From positions 123,547 through 187,546 of the forward strand of contig NZ_VUNH01000005.1 of NCBI RefSeq assembly GCF_009695745.1: 64,000 nucleotides of DNA. Reading direction: 5' to 3'. The notes beneath the pieces were generated by a model. It was not told where the DNA came from, ran no database searches, and saw only the letters and a list, made by a program, of their open reading frames with translations. This stretch comes from Pyramidobacter porci. GTDB taxonomy: Bacteria; Synergistota; Synergistia; Synergistales; Dethiosulfovibrionaceae. Both the position numbers and the translations under genes were made by a program. This document shows, one piece after another, positions 51,246-59,004 of the stretch. How positions within the stretch are numbered: position 1 is the stretch's first letter; each line of letters begins with the position of its first letter.

Positions 51246-51487
51246 CACGGGGGACGTTCGCAGTCTGCATGCCCACTGCGCTGTCCCTGGCCTTTGACCG
51301 CACGAACAATCAGGTGACTCCGCTCGTCGTCGCCTGCTTTGCGGCCGTTGCCGGCGGCGTGTTCGGCGATCACTGCTCGCTTCTGTCCGACACAACCGTT
51401 CTTTTCTCCGCGGGAGCGGCGGCTGATCACATCGATCACGTCAAGACTCAGCTGCCTTATGCGCTCGTCTGCGCCGCGGCGGCTTCA
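51246..51487 (+). repeat. 242-bp perfect direct repeat, right copy
   Basis: Identical to 39982-40223. It begins 29 bp after the M20 peptidase stop and continues into the native nhaC 3' end. Confidence 0.92.
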
Positions 51488-51523
51488 GTCGCGTATCTCT
51501 TCGTGGGGTTCTTGATGGTATGA
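51246..51523 (+). pseudogene. Truncated NhaC-type antiporter fragment, right copy
   Basis: The C-terminal 92 or so residues of an NhaC-like Na+/H+ antiporter (RGTFAVCMPTALSLAFDRTN to the natural end VGFLMV), with no start region. It keeps the real 3' end and its terminator (51546-51579), while the left copy keeps a little more 5' sequence. The 16 bp just before it are an inverted, slightly deleted copy of sequence within the fragment (GGGACAGCGC), a scar of rearrangement. It is very unlikely to make a working antiporter. Confidence 0.85.
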
Positions 51524-51545
51524 TCCCGTCAGCGTTCCGTTAAAG

Positions 51546-51579
51546 AAAGGCCGGTCTCTTGGCTGAGGCCGGCCTTTTT
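51546..51579 (+). terminator. Native nhaC terminator
   Basis: AAAGGCCGG pairs with CCGGCCTTT, followed by TT. It lies 23 bp after the right nhaC stop. Confidence 0.75.
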
Positions 51580-51793
51580 CGTGCCAAACGGTTCTCCGCG
51601 CGCAAAATGCCGCTTCTTCCCGTCACACAAAGCGCCGTTCCGCACGGCGATCATGGCCGTCCGGGAAAGAGATAAAGCGGCGCCCACGCTCGGGAAAAAA
51701 CGCCTTTTTCGCCTCGCGTGTGTTATGATATGAATGTTCTGAAAGACTTCTTGCATCTGTCTTTCGTCAATCCACCGCTGAGGAGTGGCTTTC

Positions 51794-53152
51794 ATGAATG
51801 GTTCCATCGCGACAAAATTCAAGAAGTCCATCATGTTCCTCTTCAAGATCCTGATCGTCGTCACCGCCGTCGGGCTTTACATCGGCGGCTTCAAAATCTG
51901 GTACGAAGCGCCGCGCCTGATGTTCAAGGACAATTATGTCATCGGCGTGGTCTACCTGCTGGTGTTCTATACTCTCAGTTACTCATACGGGGCTTACCGT
52001 ATCGGTATCCTGCGCCTGCGCGAGCTGGTCTATTCCTTCTCGCTGGCGCTGGTCATCGCCAATTTCACGGGGTACTCGCAGCTCAGCCTGATGCTGCACC
52101 GTTTCATCGCGGTGGGGCCGATGCTGCTGCTCACGTTCGCGCAAGTTCTGGCGGGAACGTTGCTTTACATCGCCGCCAACGCCGTTTATTTCGCCATCAA
52201 TCCCGCCCGCGACGCGCTGGCCATCCTCGCCAATCCCGAGGACGACGAGCGCGTGCTGAGAAAATTCCTCAGCGAAAGCAAACGCTATCGCATCGTCCAA
52301 TACTGCCACGAGAGCGACGGCGACGCGGCGGTGCAAAGCGCCATGGACGGGCAGCCGCTGGTGCTCATGCTCGGACACGGGCGGCCGGAGTTCCGCAGCA
52401 TGGTGATCCGTCACTGCTACGAAACGGACAAGCGTCTGCTCATGGTCCCTAACGTGGACGAGATCTTCGTTCACAGCGCCGTACGCTGCCAGATCGACGA
52501 CATTCCCGCCTTTCTGTTCCGCGGGCACCAAATGAGCAGCGAGCAGAAGCTCATCAAGCGCGCCATCGACATCGTCGGTTCGGCCGCGGCGCTGATCGCG
52601 CTCAGCCCGCTGATGCTGCTCGCCGCGCTGTTGGTCCGTCTGCACGATGGCGGACCGGAGTTCTACCGGCAGACGCGCGTCACCGAGGGCGGACGGCCGT
52701 TCCAGCTGTACAAGTTCCGCACCATGGTGCAGAACGCCGAAACCAACGGCGCCGAGATGGCGTCGAGCCACGACGGCCGCGTCACTCCCGTGGGGCGCTG
52801 GCTGCGCATGCTGCGCCTCGACGAGCTGCCGCAGCTGTTCAATATCCTCAAGGGCGATATGTCCATCGTCGGCCCGCGGCCGGAGCGTCCCGAGCTGATC
52901 GAGCAATATTGCCGCCAATACCCGGAATTTCGCTACCGTCTCAAGGTCAAGGCCGGTCTGACGGGCTACGCGCAGGTGTTCGGCCGCTACAACACGCTGT
53001 TCGAGGACAAGCTCAAGCTGGATCTGCTTTACATTCAGCATTTCTCGTTGATCTTCGATTTCTATCTGATAATTTCCACCGTCAAGGTGCTCTTCATGCC
53101 GTCAAGTTCGGCAGGCGTCGAGGAAAAAGATCCCGGCGGCAAAAGAGCGTAA
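51794..53152 (+). CDS. Undecaprenyl-phosphate sugar transferase (WbaP/exopolysaccharide type)
   Basis: A 452-residue polyprenyl-phosphate hexose-1-phosphate transferase that starts a surface glycan. Four transmembrane helices lie in about residues 10-120, a soluble domain with a degenerate Rossmann part in about 125-235, and the catalytic domain in about 250-435. Catalytic landmarks are KRAIDIVGSAAALIALSPLM, QTRVTEGGRPFQLYKFRTMV, LRMLRLDELPQLFNILKGDM and SIVGPRPERPELI. The ATG at 51794 follows GAGGAG by eight bases. No other glycan gene is adjacent. Its stop lies inside a 62-bp palindrome terminator. Confidence 0.9.
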   Translation: MNGSIATKFKKSIMFLFKILIVVTAVGLYIGGFKIWYEAPRLMFKDNYVIGVVYLLVFYTLSYSYGAYRIGILRLRELVYSFSLALVIANFTGYSQLSLMLHRFIAVGPMLLLTFAQVLAGTLLYIAANAVYFAINPARDALAILANPEDDERVLRKFLSESKRYRIVQYCHESDGDAAVQSAMDGQPLVLMLGHGRPEFRSMVIRHCYETDKRLLMVPNVDEIFVHSAVRCQIDDIPAFLFRGHQMSSEQKLIKRAIDIVGSAAALIALSPLMLLAALLVRLHDGGPEFYRQTRVTEGGRPFQLYKFRTMVQNAETNGAEMASSHDGRVTPVGRWLRMLRLDELPQLFNILKGDMSIVGPRPERPELIEQYCRQYPEFRYRLKVKAGLTGYAQVFGRYNTLFEDKLKLDLLYIQHFSLIFDFYLIISTVKVLFMPSSSAGVEEKDPGGKRA

Positions 53153-53209
53153 CGAGACAAGGCCCGGCGCCGGAAAAATTTTTCCGGCGCCGGGCCTTGT
53201 CTCGTTACG
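53148..53209. terminator. Perfect 62-bp palindromic terminator
   Basis: CGTAACGAGACAAGGCCCGG and the following eleven bases are mirrored exactly, with AAAAATTTTT at the centre. It overlaps the sugar-transferase stop codon and serves the convergent pckA gene 20 bp away. Confidence 0.88.
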
Positions 53210-53228
53210 TAACCGATTTCCGCCGTTC

Positions 53229-54884
53229 CTACATTTTCCTCAGCGCGCTGACGACCGCTTCGATGGATTCGAGCGCGTCCTCGGGCAGTTCGTCGACGCC
53301 GCCTCCGGCGGTCTCGCGGCCGGCGATGAAGCGGGCGCGGTCTTTCATGCGGGCCATGAAGGCGGCGCGGTACTTTTCGTCTCCCAGGTCCATCCCGAAG
53401 CCCTCGACAGGCAGGTATTCGATGCCGGGAAGCCCCGTCGGCTCGAACTTCGCCGTGCCGTCGACGACGGCTTCGAGCGCGGCGAACGTGTCTTCCTTTT
53501 TCACTTTCCTGCCCATGAAGTCGCCGGTGTTGAGAACGTAACAGTCCACGCCGTCCTCGATCAGCGCCTTGAAGCGCTCGTAATCCATGGACAGCGGATA
53601 AGTGCGGAACGGATTGGCATAGCTTTCGATCACCAGCGCGTCGGGATCGACGCCTTTGGCCAGCTGCTCGGCCGAGGTGCGCTTGGTGGCCAGCGTGGCC
53701 CCCATCGTCGCAGCCAGCGAGGCGCCGGTGAGCTTGAGCATCGGCGGCAGCGTCGGATCCTTCATCAGCCAGCAGATGGCGTTGAGCGGCTCGTCGATGC
53801 GGTCCACGCGGTTGGCCGTCCACAGGCGCGATTTGACGGCGCGGCCGTTGCCGTTGCGCACGTCCTCGGTGACGGCTATCGTTTTGCCGACGGCGTCGCG
53901 CGTGACGCCGCAGTTCTGCACCGTCAGCAGGTATTTGTTGTCCTCGCAGCCGATCGGGTAGTCCTGCAGCTTGTCGAAGTAGGTCGGCTCCATGGCGATG
54001 GCGTACTTTTCCCTTACGTTGACGACGAACGCATCGTCGTGCAGCACCATGATTTCGTACTTGCCGCCGTGCTTGGCGTGGGTGATGGTCGATTTGCCGG
54101 AACCGGAAAGGCCGAACACGGCCAGCACGAACTTTCCGCCGTCGCGGCGCGTGAAGCGCTTCAGCCCGCCGTGGCAGGAGGCGTAACCGTGGCGCGCGGC
54201 CGTGCCCCAGCCGAGCGTCAGCGTGCCTTTTTTGAACTCGCCGAAGTAGCGCATGCCGAGAATGGCCGCGCAGTTCTGCTGCGGCGAGAAGAAGGCCAGC
54301 CCGAGCGGAAAGTCGGGATGCGTCCAGTACGGATCGGAATAGACGAGGATGTCGCCTTCGCCGGGAATGACGCGGCTGCCGGCGTAGAATTTTTTCACTT
54401 CGTCGGTCATGAACTGGAAATTCAGCATCCAGCTCAGCAGGTTATTCTCGAAACCTTCGGGGATCAAAAGGCGGGCGCGGACGGTGAAGTCCTTGTCAAG
54501 CCCGACCACCGTTTCGGCTTCGTAAAAACGGCGGAAACGCCCCTGATAAACGGCTTCTCGCACGATCTTGCACAGCCCGGCCGTGTCCACGCCGGGCGTG
54601 CCGACAATGCGGCGGGCGGCCGCGGCGCGCCCGACGACGGCGCCGTCGTTGAACATCAACACGTTCGCACCCTTCGGCAGCCCTTGCGCCTCCGGCTTAT
54701 ACACGGGCATGCCGGTCAGTTCCAGCGTGCCGGGGCTGTTTTTGGCCAGCTCGTAAGCCTGAGCGACGCTTTCGATCTTCGTGACGTTGTTGCCGTAAAA
54801 CGGCGTCTCGACGATGGTACGCACGGGCAAATCGTTGATTTTTTTGAAGAGTTCCGCGTTTTCGAAGCGCTCCAGTTCAACCAT
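53229..54884 (-). CDS. pckA: ATP-type phosphoenolpyruvate carboxykinase
   Basis: A 551-residue enzyme that interconverts oxaloacetate plus ATP with PEP, CO2 and ADP. The ATP P-loop is LAVFGLSGSGKSTITHAKHG near residue 255, followed by metal-binding LHDDAFVVNVREKYAIAMEP. The N-terminal domain carries GSRVIPGEGDILVYSD, and the region ILGMRYFGEFKKGTLTLGWG is family-like. Compared with E. coli PckA the P-loop (GLSGSGKST for GLSGTGKTT) and kinase-2 motif differ, so this is a diverged branch. In a fermenting anaerobe it may run toward oxaloacetate, making ATP. It is monocistronic with a long A+T-rich leader. Confidence 0.78.
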   Translation of the reverse strand: MVELERFENAELFKKINDLPVRTIVETPFYGNNVTKIESVAQAYELAKNSPGTLELTGMPVYKPEAQGLPKGANVLMFNDGAVVGRAAAARRIVGTPGVDTAGLCKIVREAVYQGRFRRFYEAETVVGLDKDFTVRARLLIPEGFENNLLSWMLNFQFMTDEVKKFYAGSRVIPGEGDILVYSDPYWTHPDFPLGLAFFSPQQNCAAILGMRYFGEFKKGTLTLGWGTAARHGYASCHGGLKRFTRRDGGKFVLAVFGLSGSGKSTITHAKHGGKYEIMVLHDDAFVVNVREKYAIAMEPTYFDKLQDYPIGCEDNKYLLTVQNCGVTRDAVGKTIAVTEDVRNGNGRAVKSRLWTANRVDRIDEPLNAICWLMKDPTLPPMLKLTGASLAATMGATLATKRTSAEQLAKGVDPDALVIESYANPFRTYPLSMDYERFKALIEDGVDCYVLNTGDFMGRKVKKEDTFAALEAVVDGTAKFEPTGLPGIEYLPVEGFGMDLGDEKYRAAFMARMKDRARFIAGRETAGGGVDELPEDALESIEAVVSALRKM

Positions 54885-55286
54885 AAGATTCAGTTCCCCT
54901 CTTTTCCGTCATCTGCACATCTGCGGCTATAAGAATCTCTTGCATCATCTGATGCGTCTGCTTGCGATAACGCAAGAACTTCTTCCGTGTTTTACGAGTT
55001 TATAAAAAAATGCCGGAACAGTCAATTAAAATCTTATATTTCAACTATATTTTTCACAAACATTCTATTAATCTGTCTTTCTCCGTTTTTCCTCAAAATT
55101 CACCCCAACGGGTGATGTCTTTTCTTTCTTTTATCAGTATGTTATATTTAAACAGAATTCCCGCGAGGGATCGTTTCACGCGATCCGACAGAAGCAAATA
55201 TTGTTGTTTTCGCTAATGCGTCCGGACATCTTTGCCGTTATGCTTTTTACTAAGCAACAAAATTTGCGTTGAAGGAAGTCCTCGTC
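54885..55286. other. A+T-rich divergent intergenic region
   Basis: About 400 bp, markedly A+T-rich (long T-rich tracts near 55020-55150), between pckA and the CsgG-like set. It probably holds promoters for both directions. A short inverted pair GGGATCGTTTCACGCGATCC lies at 55169-55188 with CACGCGATCC downstream of GGATCG; it could be an operator. I see no coding sequence. Confidence 0.45.
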
Positions 55287-55406
55287 ATGAAACGGTTCTG
55301 CCGCACCACCGCTTTTCTCTTGATCCTGCTGACGCTGGTCGTCGCCTTTGCGCTCCTCGGAGCGGTCGCGAGCCGGGCTCAGTTTCTCAACACCATGTGT
55401 TTTTGA
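55287..55406 (+). CDS. 39-residue membrane or signal-peptide-like small protein
   Basis: An ORF of 39 codons with ATG after GAAGGAAGTCCTCGTC. It has basic residues (MKRFCRTTAF) and one hydrophobic helix (LLILLTLVVAFALLGAV), ending SRAQFLNTMCF. It lies 27 bp before, and in the same frame as, the exported protein at 55434. It may be a small membrane peptide or a leader peptide. No family recognised. The TGA end is a normal stop; nothing after it suggests selenocysteine. Confidence 0.5.
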   Translation: MKRFCRTTAFLLILLTLVVAFALLGAVASRAQFLNTMCF

Positions 55407-55433
55407 AGCCTTAATTTTGGGGAGGTATCCATT

Positions 55434-56285
55434 ATGAATCGCAAAGTCCTTCGTTTCACCCTCGCCGCGCTGGCAGTGCTGGCGCTGGCGGCCACGGCCG
55501 TCGCGGCGCCGCTGCGGAAGAACCGGGCCATCGCCGTCATCCTTTACGATGTCGAACCCGGCACGCGCTACACGTCGCTGTCCAGCTGGAACTACTACGG
55601 CGGCATGAGCTACACGCACTACGCCTCGGCCGTCCGCGGCGCCGCCCTGGCGACGGAGACGATCCGCAGCGCGCTGGTGAAAAACGGCTACAAAGTCGTC
55701 AGCGATCAGGTCACTGCCCGCATCGTCAAGGCCCAGCCCAAACAGCCCGGCCCCGGCGCCGTCAAGAAGATCAGCCGCGCGCACGGCGTCAGCCAGTATG
55801 TGGACGGTACCGTGGAAGTGCTGGACACGATCCGCAACGAGTTCGGCATGTACACCGGCTCGGCCGTCGTCATGGTGCATGTTTACGATTCTACGGGACG
55901 CACGATCTTCTCCGATTCCGCCATGGGCAAAGAAGTGGGCGCCACGCGCGACGAATCCGAGATCAAGGCCGTCAGAAAAGCGGCCGAAGAACTGGCCGAA
56001 AGGATCACCGGCGTGCCCGCCAATCCAAACGTCGCCGAGGGGGGCTTCTACGTCTTCGTCAGAGGTGCGCGCGATTTCAAGACCGTGCAGAGCGTGGTCA
56101 CCGCCTGCAAAACGGTTTACGGCGTCACCTCCGCCCGCGCCGGCCGTTTCGACGGCGACTGGGCGCAGCTGGCCGTGTTCGGCAACTTCGACCTCAAGGA
56201 ACTGCAGAAGGCCATCGTCGACAAAGTGCCCTACGCCCGCATCAACGACATCACCGACAGCACCTTGTACGTCGACATCTATTAG
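55434..56285 (+). CDS. Exported protein of the CsgG-like set, function unknown
   Basis: A 283-residue exported protein with signal peptide ending near AVAA (residue 24). The mature part starts LRKNRAIAVILYDVEPGTRY and contains a repeated alpha/beta layout: ALATETIRSALVKNGYKVVS, VDGTVEVLDTIRNEFGMYTG, and a C-terminal VRGARDFKTVQSVVTACKTV region. The first half has the look of lipoprotein/CsgG-neighbour domains with a DUF-like Rossmann fold. I do not recognise a named family. GGGGAGG precedes the ATG. It is followed by two CsgG-domain proteins with 21 bp and 71 bp gaps, so the three form a set. Confidence 0.78.
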   Translation: MNRKVLRFTLAALAVLALAATAVAAPLRKNRAIAVILYDVEPGTRYTSLSSWNYYGGMSYTHYASAVRGAALATETIRSALVKNGYKVVSDQVTARIVKAQPKQPGPGAVKKISRAHGVSQYVDGTVEVLDTIRNEFGMYTGSAVVMVHVYDSTGRTIFSDSAMGKEVGATRDESEIKAVRKAAEELAERITGVPANPNVAEGGFYVFVRGARDFKTVQSVVTACKTVYGVTSARAGRFDGDWAQLAVFGNFDLKELQKAIVDKVPYARINDITDSTLYVDIY

Positions 56286-56306
56286 ATCGAAGGGAGTCCC
56301 CAGACC

Positions 56307-57236
56307 ATGAAAAAATCGTTCAAAATCCTGCTGGCGCTTTGCGCCGCTCTGTGCCTCGCCGCGCCGTCTTTGGCGGCCTACACGATCTCCGTCGAGACGT
56401 TCCGCAACAGTTCCGGCCGCCACGTGCCCGTCGATTCCATCATGGACATGATGATCACCGAGCTCGTCAACAGCGGCACATTCCAGGTCGTCGAGCGCGA
56501 CCGCCTCGACGTGATCGCCCGCGAGCAGCGCATGGGACAGTCCGGCTTGATCGACAGCAACACCGCCTCGCGCACCGGCCGTCTTGCCGGAGCTCAGTAC
56601 ATGATGACCGGCGCCGTGACCAAGTACAGCGCCAGCGACACCGCCGGAGGCGGCATCATCGGCGGCGGCAGCAGCCTGATCGGCGGCCTGATCAACACCA
56701 ACACCGCCTACGTCACGCTCGACGTCAGGATCGTCGACACCACGACCGGCGCCATCGTTTACGCAGGACGCGCCGAGGGCGCCGGCACCAACGTCCTCGG
56801 CGGACTGCTGAGCCGCTACGGCGGTTTCGGCACCGGCCGCAGCGGCGGCCAGCTGGCAACGGCCACGCACAAAGCCATCACCAAAGTGATCGCCAACCTC
56901 CGCGCCGCGATCGGCGCCGGCGCCGCTCCCGGCAGCGCCGAGGGCTTCCACGTGCTCGAAGCCAAAGGGGCGCGCAATGTCACCATTGACGCCGGCACGG
57001 CCACCGGCGGCGCCCGCAAGGGACAGTATTACGCCGTGTACCGTGAGGGCGAAGCGATCCGCGACCTTCACGGCAACGTGCTTGACGCCGAACATTACTA
57101 CGTCGCCGTGATCCAGGTCATCGACGCCCGCCCCCAATATTCCAAGGCCAAGATCGTCCGCGGCGGCGGGCTCAGACGCGGCGACGGCATCGAGCCGATC
57201 CGCAAGCCCGACGACGTCAAGCTCGATTACGAATAG
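56307..57236 (+). CDS. CsgG family exported protein
   Basis: A 309-residue exported protein of the CsgG/HfaB superfamily, which in curli systems forms an outer-membrane secretion pore. The signal peptide ends near SLAA (residue 23). The family core reads TISVETFRNSSGRHVPVDSI, MMITELVNSGTFQVVERDRL, DVIAREQRMGQSGLIDSNTA, GRLAGAQYMMTGAVTKYSAS and VTLDVRIVDTTTGAIVYAGR. No lipobox cysteine is present at the cleavage site, unlike curli CsgG, so it may be soluble or anchored otherwise. A glycine-rich insert (GGGIIGGGSSLIGGLIN) lies in the pore-loop region. Confidence 0.88.
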   Translation: MKKSFKILLALCAALCLAAPSLAAYTISVETFRNSSGRHVPVDSIMDMMITELVNSGTFQVVERDRLDVIAREQRMGQSGLIDSNTASRTGRLAGAQYMMTGAVTKYSASDTAGGGIIGGGSSLIGGLINTNTAYVTLDVRIVDTTTGAIVYAGRAEGAGTNVLGGLLSRYGGFGTGRSGGQLATATHKAITKVIANLRAAIGAGAAPGSAEGFHVLEAKGARNVTIDAGTATGGARKGQYYAVYREGEAIRDLHGNVLDAEHYYVAVIQVIDARPQYSKAKIVRGGGLRRGDGIEPIRKPDDVKLDYE

Positions 57237-57253
57237 CTTCTTCGACGCGCGAT

Positions 57254-57288
57254 AACCTGCGCTCCCCCCAGAGCGCAGGTTGTTTTTT
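57254..57288 (+). terminator. Terminator between the CsgG-like genes
   Basis: AACCTGCGCTC pairs with GAGCGCAGGTT around a six-base loop, followed by G and T6. The next gene may therefore rely on readthrough or on its own promoter. Confidence 0.8.
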
Positions 57289-57307
57289 ACTCCGAGGAGG
57301 ATTGTCA

Positions 57308-58705
57308 ATGAAAAGAATGAGAACTCTGTGCGCCGCCGCGCTTTTGATGTCGTGCGTCCTGCTCTCCCCCGCCGCGGCCGTGATCCGCATCGGCGTCGAC
57401 CGCTTCAGATCGGGAGCGCCGGGCGTCTCGCCGGACGTCGCCGACGCGCTGACGGAAATGTTCATCACCGAACTTTCCAATTCCGGTTCGTTTCAGGTCT
57501 ACGAACGCACCGCCCTCGAAAAAGTGGCCCGCGAGCAGCGTCTTTCCATGTCGGGACTGGTGTCCGAAGATACGCTCGTCAAAGTCGGCCGCCTCGCCGG
57601 CGTGGAATGGATCATCACCGGCGCCGTCACCCAGTTCGACGAGCAGCAGACCGGCGGCGTACTGCCCATCCACAACTTCGGTCTGGCCGTCGGCAGCAAC
57701 GTCGGCACCGTCACGCTTGACGTCCGTACCATCGATACCGCCACCGGGGCCATTACCGCCGCCCTGCGCAAAACCGGAGCGGCCAGCCGCGCCATCGCCG
57801 GCGCCGTTTACGAAGGTACCGTGATCGGCACGACGCAGTACGGCGGCGTCGGTTCGCAGGCCGCCATGAAAGCCGTCAAGCGCGTTGTGCGCGAGCTGGA
57901 GCGCCGCATCGGCGGCGTCGCGTACCACGTCATCAAAGTCACGCCGCAGCGCGCTCTCATCGACATGGGTTCCGCCAAAGGCGCGGCCAAAGGGCAGCTC
58001 TACGGCGTCTACGAAGAGGGCGAACCGATCCGCGCCATCGACGGTTCCATCATCGACGCGGAGAAAGTCTATCACGCCCTCGTTAAAGTCGTTGAAGTCA
58101 AGCCGAACTACAGCCTCTGTGCCTACGTGAAGGGCAAGGGCGGCCCCGCTTCCATCCGCGTCGGCGACCTGCTCGACGAGATCGACCCCGGCGAGAGCGC
58201 GCGCAGTCTGCCCGTCACCGCCGAACGTCTCGTCCCCGACGCGCCCGCTCCCGTGATTGCCGGCAGCGAAACCCCGCCCGAACCGACGGTCCCCGACGCC
58301 CCCCTGCCTCCCAAAAGCGACAAGACCGGCAAGATCTCCGTACCGGGCCAATACGCCGACGAAGGCGGTCCCGTCTTCAAAGACAATCCGCCCGTAAATG
58401 TGAATAACTGCACGGATGACCGACTGTTCACTGCCTACAACATGCCGGCCAACCGTCTCTCGAACCTGCGCATCATCTACCGCAACGGGCAACGATCCTA
58501 CAAGGCCGGCCAGTACCGCAGCGCTTACTCCATGTTCAACCGCAGCGCCCGCGAGAACAGCTTCGACCTGCTCAACACCTACTGGGCCGGCATGTCGGCG
58601 TTGAAGTGCGGCGACAAGAAGAACGCCCGCAAATGTTTCGACGCCGCCCTCGCTGTCAACCCTAATTACCAGCCCGCTCAGAAAGCTCTCAAACAACTCG
58701 AGTAA
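57308..58705 (+). CDS. CsgG family protein with C-terminal TPR region
   Basis: A 465-residue exported protein. The signal peptide MRTLCAAALLMSCVLLSPAA is followed by a CsgG domain (residues about 24-270) with LTEMFITELSNSGSFQVYER, KVAREQRLSMSGLVSEDTLV and VGRLAGVEWIITGAVTQFDE, close to the previous protein. A Pro/Glu-rich linker (about 300-360) leads to a TPR-like helical repeat region: YKAGQYRSAYSMFNRSAREN and GDKKNARKCFDAALAVNPNY. The TPRs suggest a partner protein. GAGGAGG precedes the ATG at 57308; an in-frame TTG lies two codons upstream. The SCVL in the signal could be a lipobox (LLMSC), so it may be a lipoprotein. Confidence 0.87.
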   Translation: MKRMRTLCAAALLMSCVLLSPAAAVIRIGVDRFRSGAPGVSPDVADALTEMFITELSNSGSFQVYERTALEKVAREQRLSMSGLVSEDTLVKVGRLAGVEWIITGAVTQFDEQQTGGVLPIHNFGLAVGSNVGTVTLDVRTIDTATGAITAALRKTGAASRAIAGAVYEGTVIGTTQYGGVGSQAAMKAVKRVVRELERRIGGVAYHVIKVTPQRALIDMGSAKGAAKGQLYGVYEEGEPIRAIDGSIIDAEKVYHALVKVVEVKPNYSLCAYVKGKGGPASIRVGDLLDEIDPGESARSLPVTAERLVPDAPAPVIAGSETPPEPTVPDAPLPPKSDKTGKISVPGQYADEGGPVFKDNPPVNVNNCTDDRLFTAYNMPANRLSNLRIIYRNGQRSYKAGQYRSAYSMFNRSARENSFDLLNTYWAGMSALKCGDKKNARKCFDAALAVNPNYQPAQKALKQLE

Positions 58706-58901
58706 CGCGGATTTCCGATAAAACTTTTTCATCGAGAATCAGCATCGCGTTTGGCGGACGCGTTTCTGCGCCCGCGTTTTACGCTTTCTCGTTCATCGTC
58801 ATATACCGGCCGATCACGTCGCCGACGACGGAATCGAACCAGCCTGACTTACCGATCCCGGCGCCGCTGACACAGCCCGCCGTATGACCGTTTCTGGACT
58901 C
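58706..58901. other. Intergenic region with a possible gene remnant on the minus strand
   Basis: No complete gene. The minus strand from about 58925 to 58783 is open and ends with a protein-like SGWFDSVVGDVIGRYMTMNE (K, A, stop), but no start codon or family match is visible. It may be a decayed gene end or chance. Confidence 0.3.
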
Positions 58902-58932
58902 TTGACCTGAAGGGCGCTCAAACCTTTATAAT
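58902..58932 (+). promoter_or_regulatory. Promoter of the flavodoxin operon
   Basis: TTGACC and TATAAT with a 19-bp spacer (slightly long), about 73 bp before the flavodoxin ATG. Confidence 0.65.
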
Positions 58933-59004
58933 GAGTCAACAGAGGCAAGGCAACGCACAAAGGCCTTCCCGGCAGAGGTCTCATTATGAAAGGAGATCCC
59001 AAAT

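Noticed and set aside
55404..55406. TGA of the 39-codon ORF as another selenocysteine codon, since the frame continues into the next gene
   Set aside because: The codons after it include a ribosome site and the ATG of the next gene, and there is no SECIS-like hairpin; an ordinary stop is simpler.
55176..57308. A 710-codon open frame on the minus strand
   Set aside because: Antisense to the CsgG-like set; alanine/glycine/aspartate-rich shadow without motifs.
58815..58850. tRNA T-arm-like GGTTCGATTCC on the minus strand
   Set aside because: The stem bases do not pair and no acceptor, D or anticodon arms are present.
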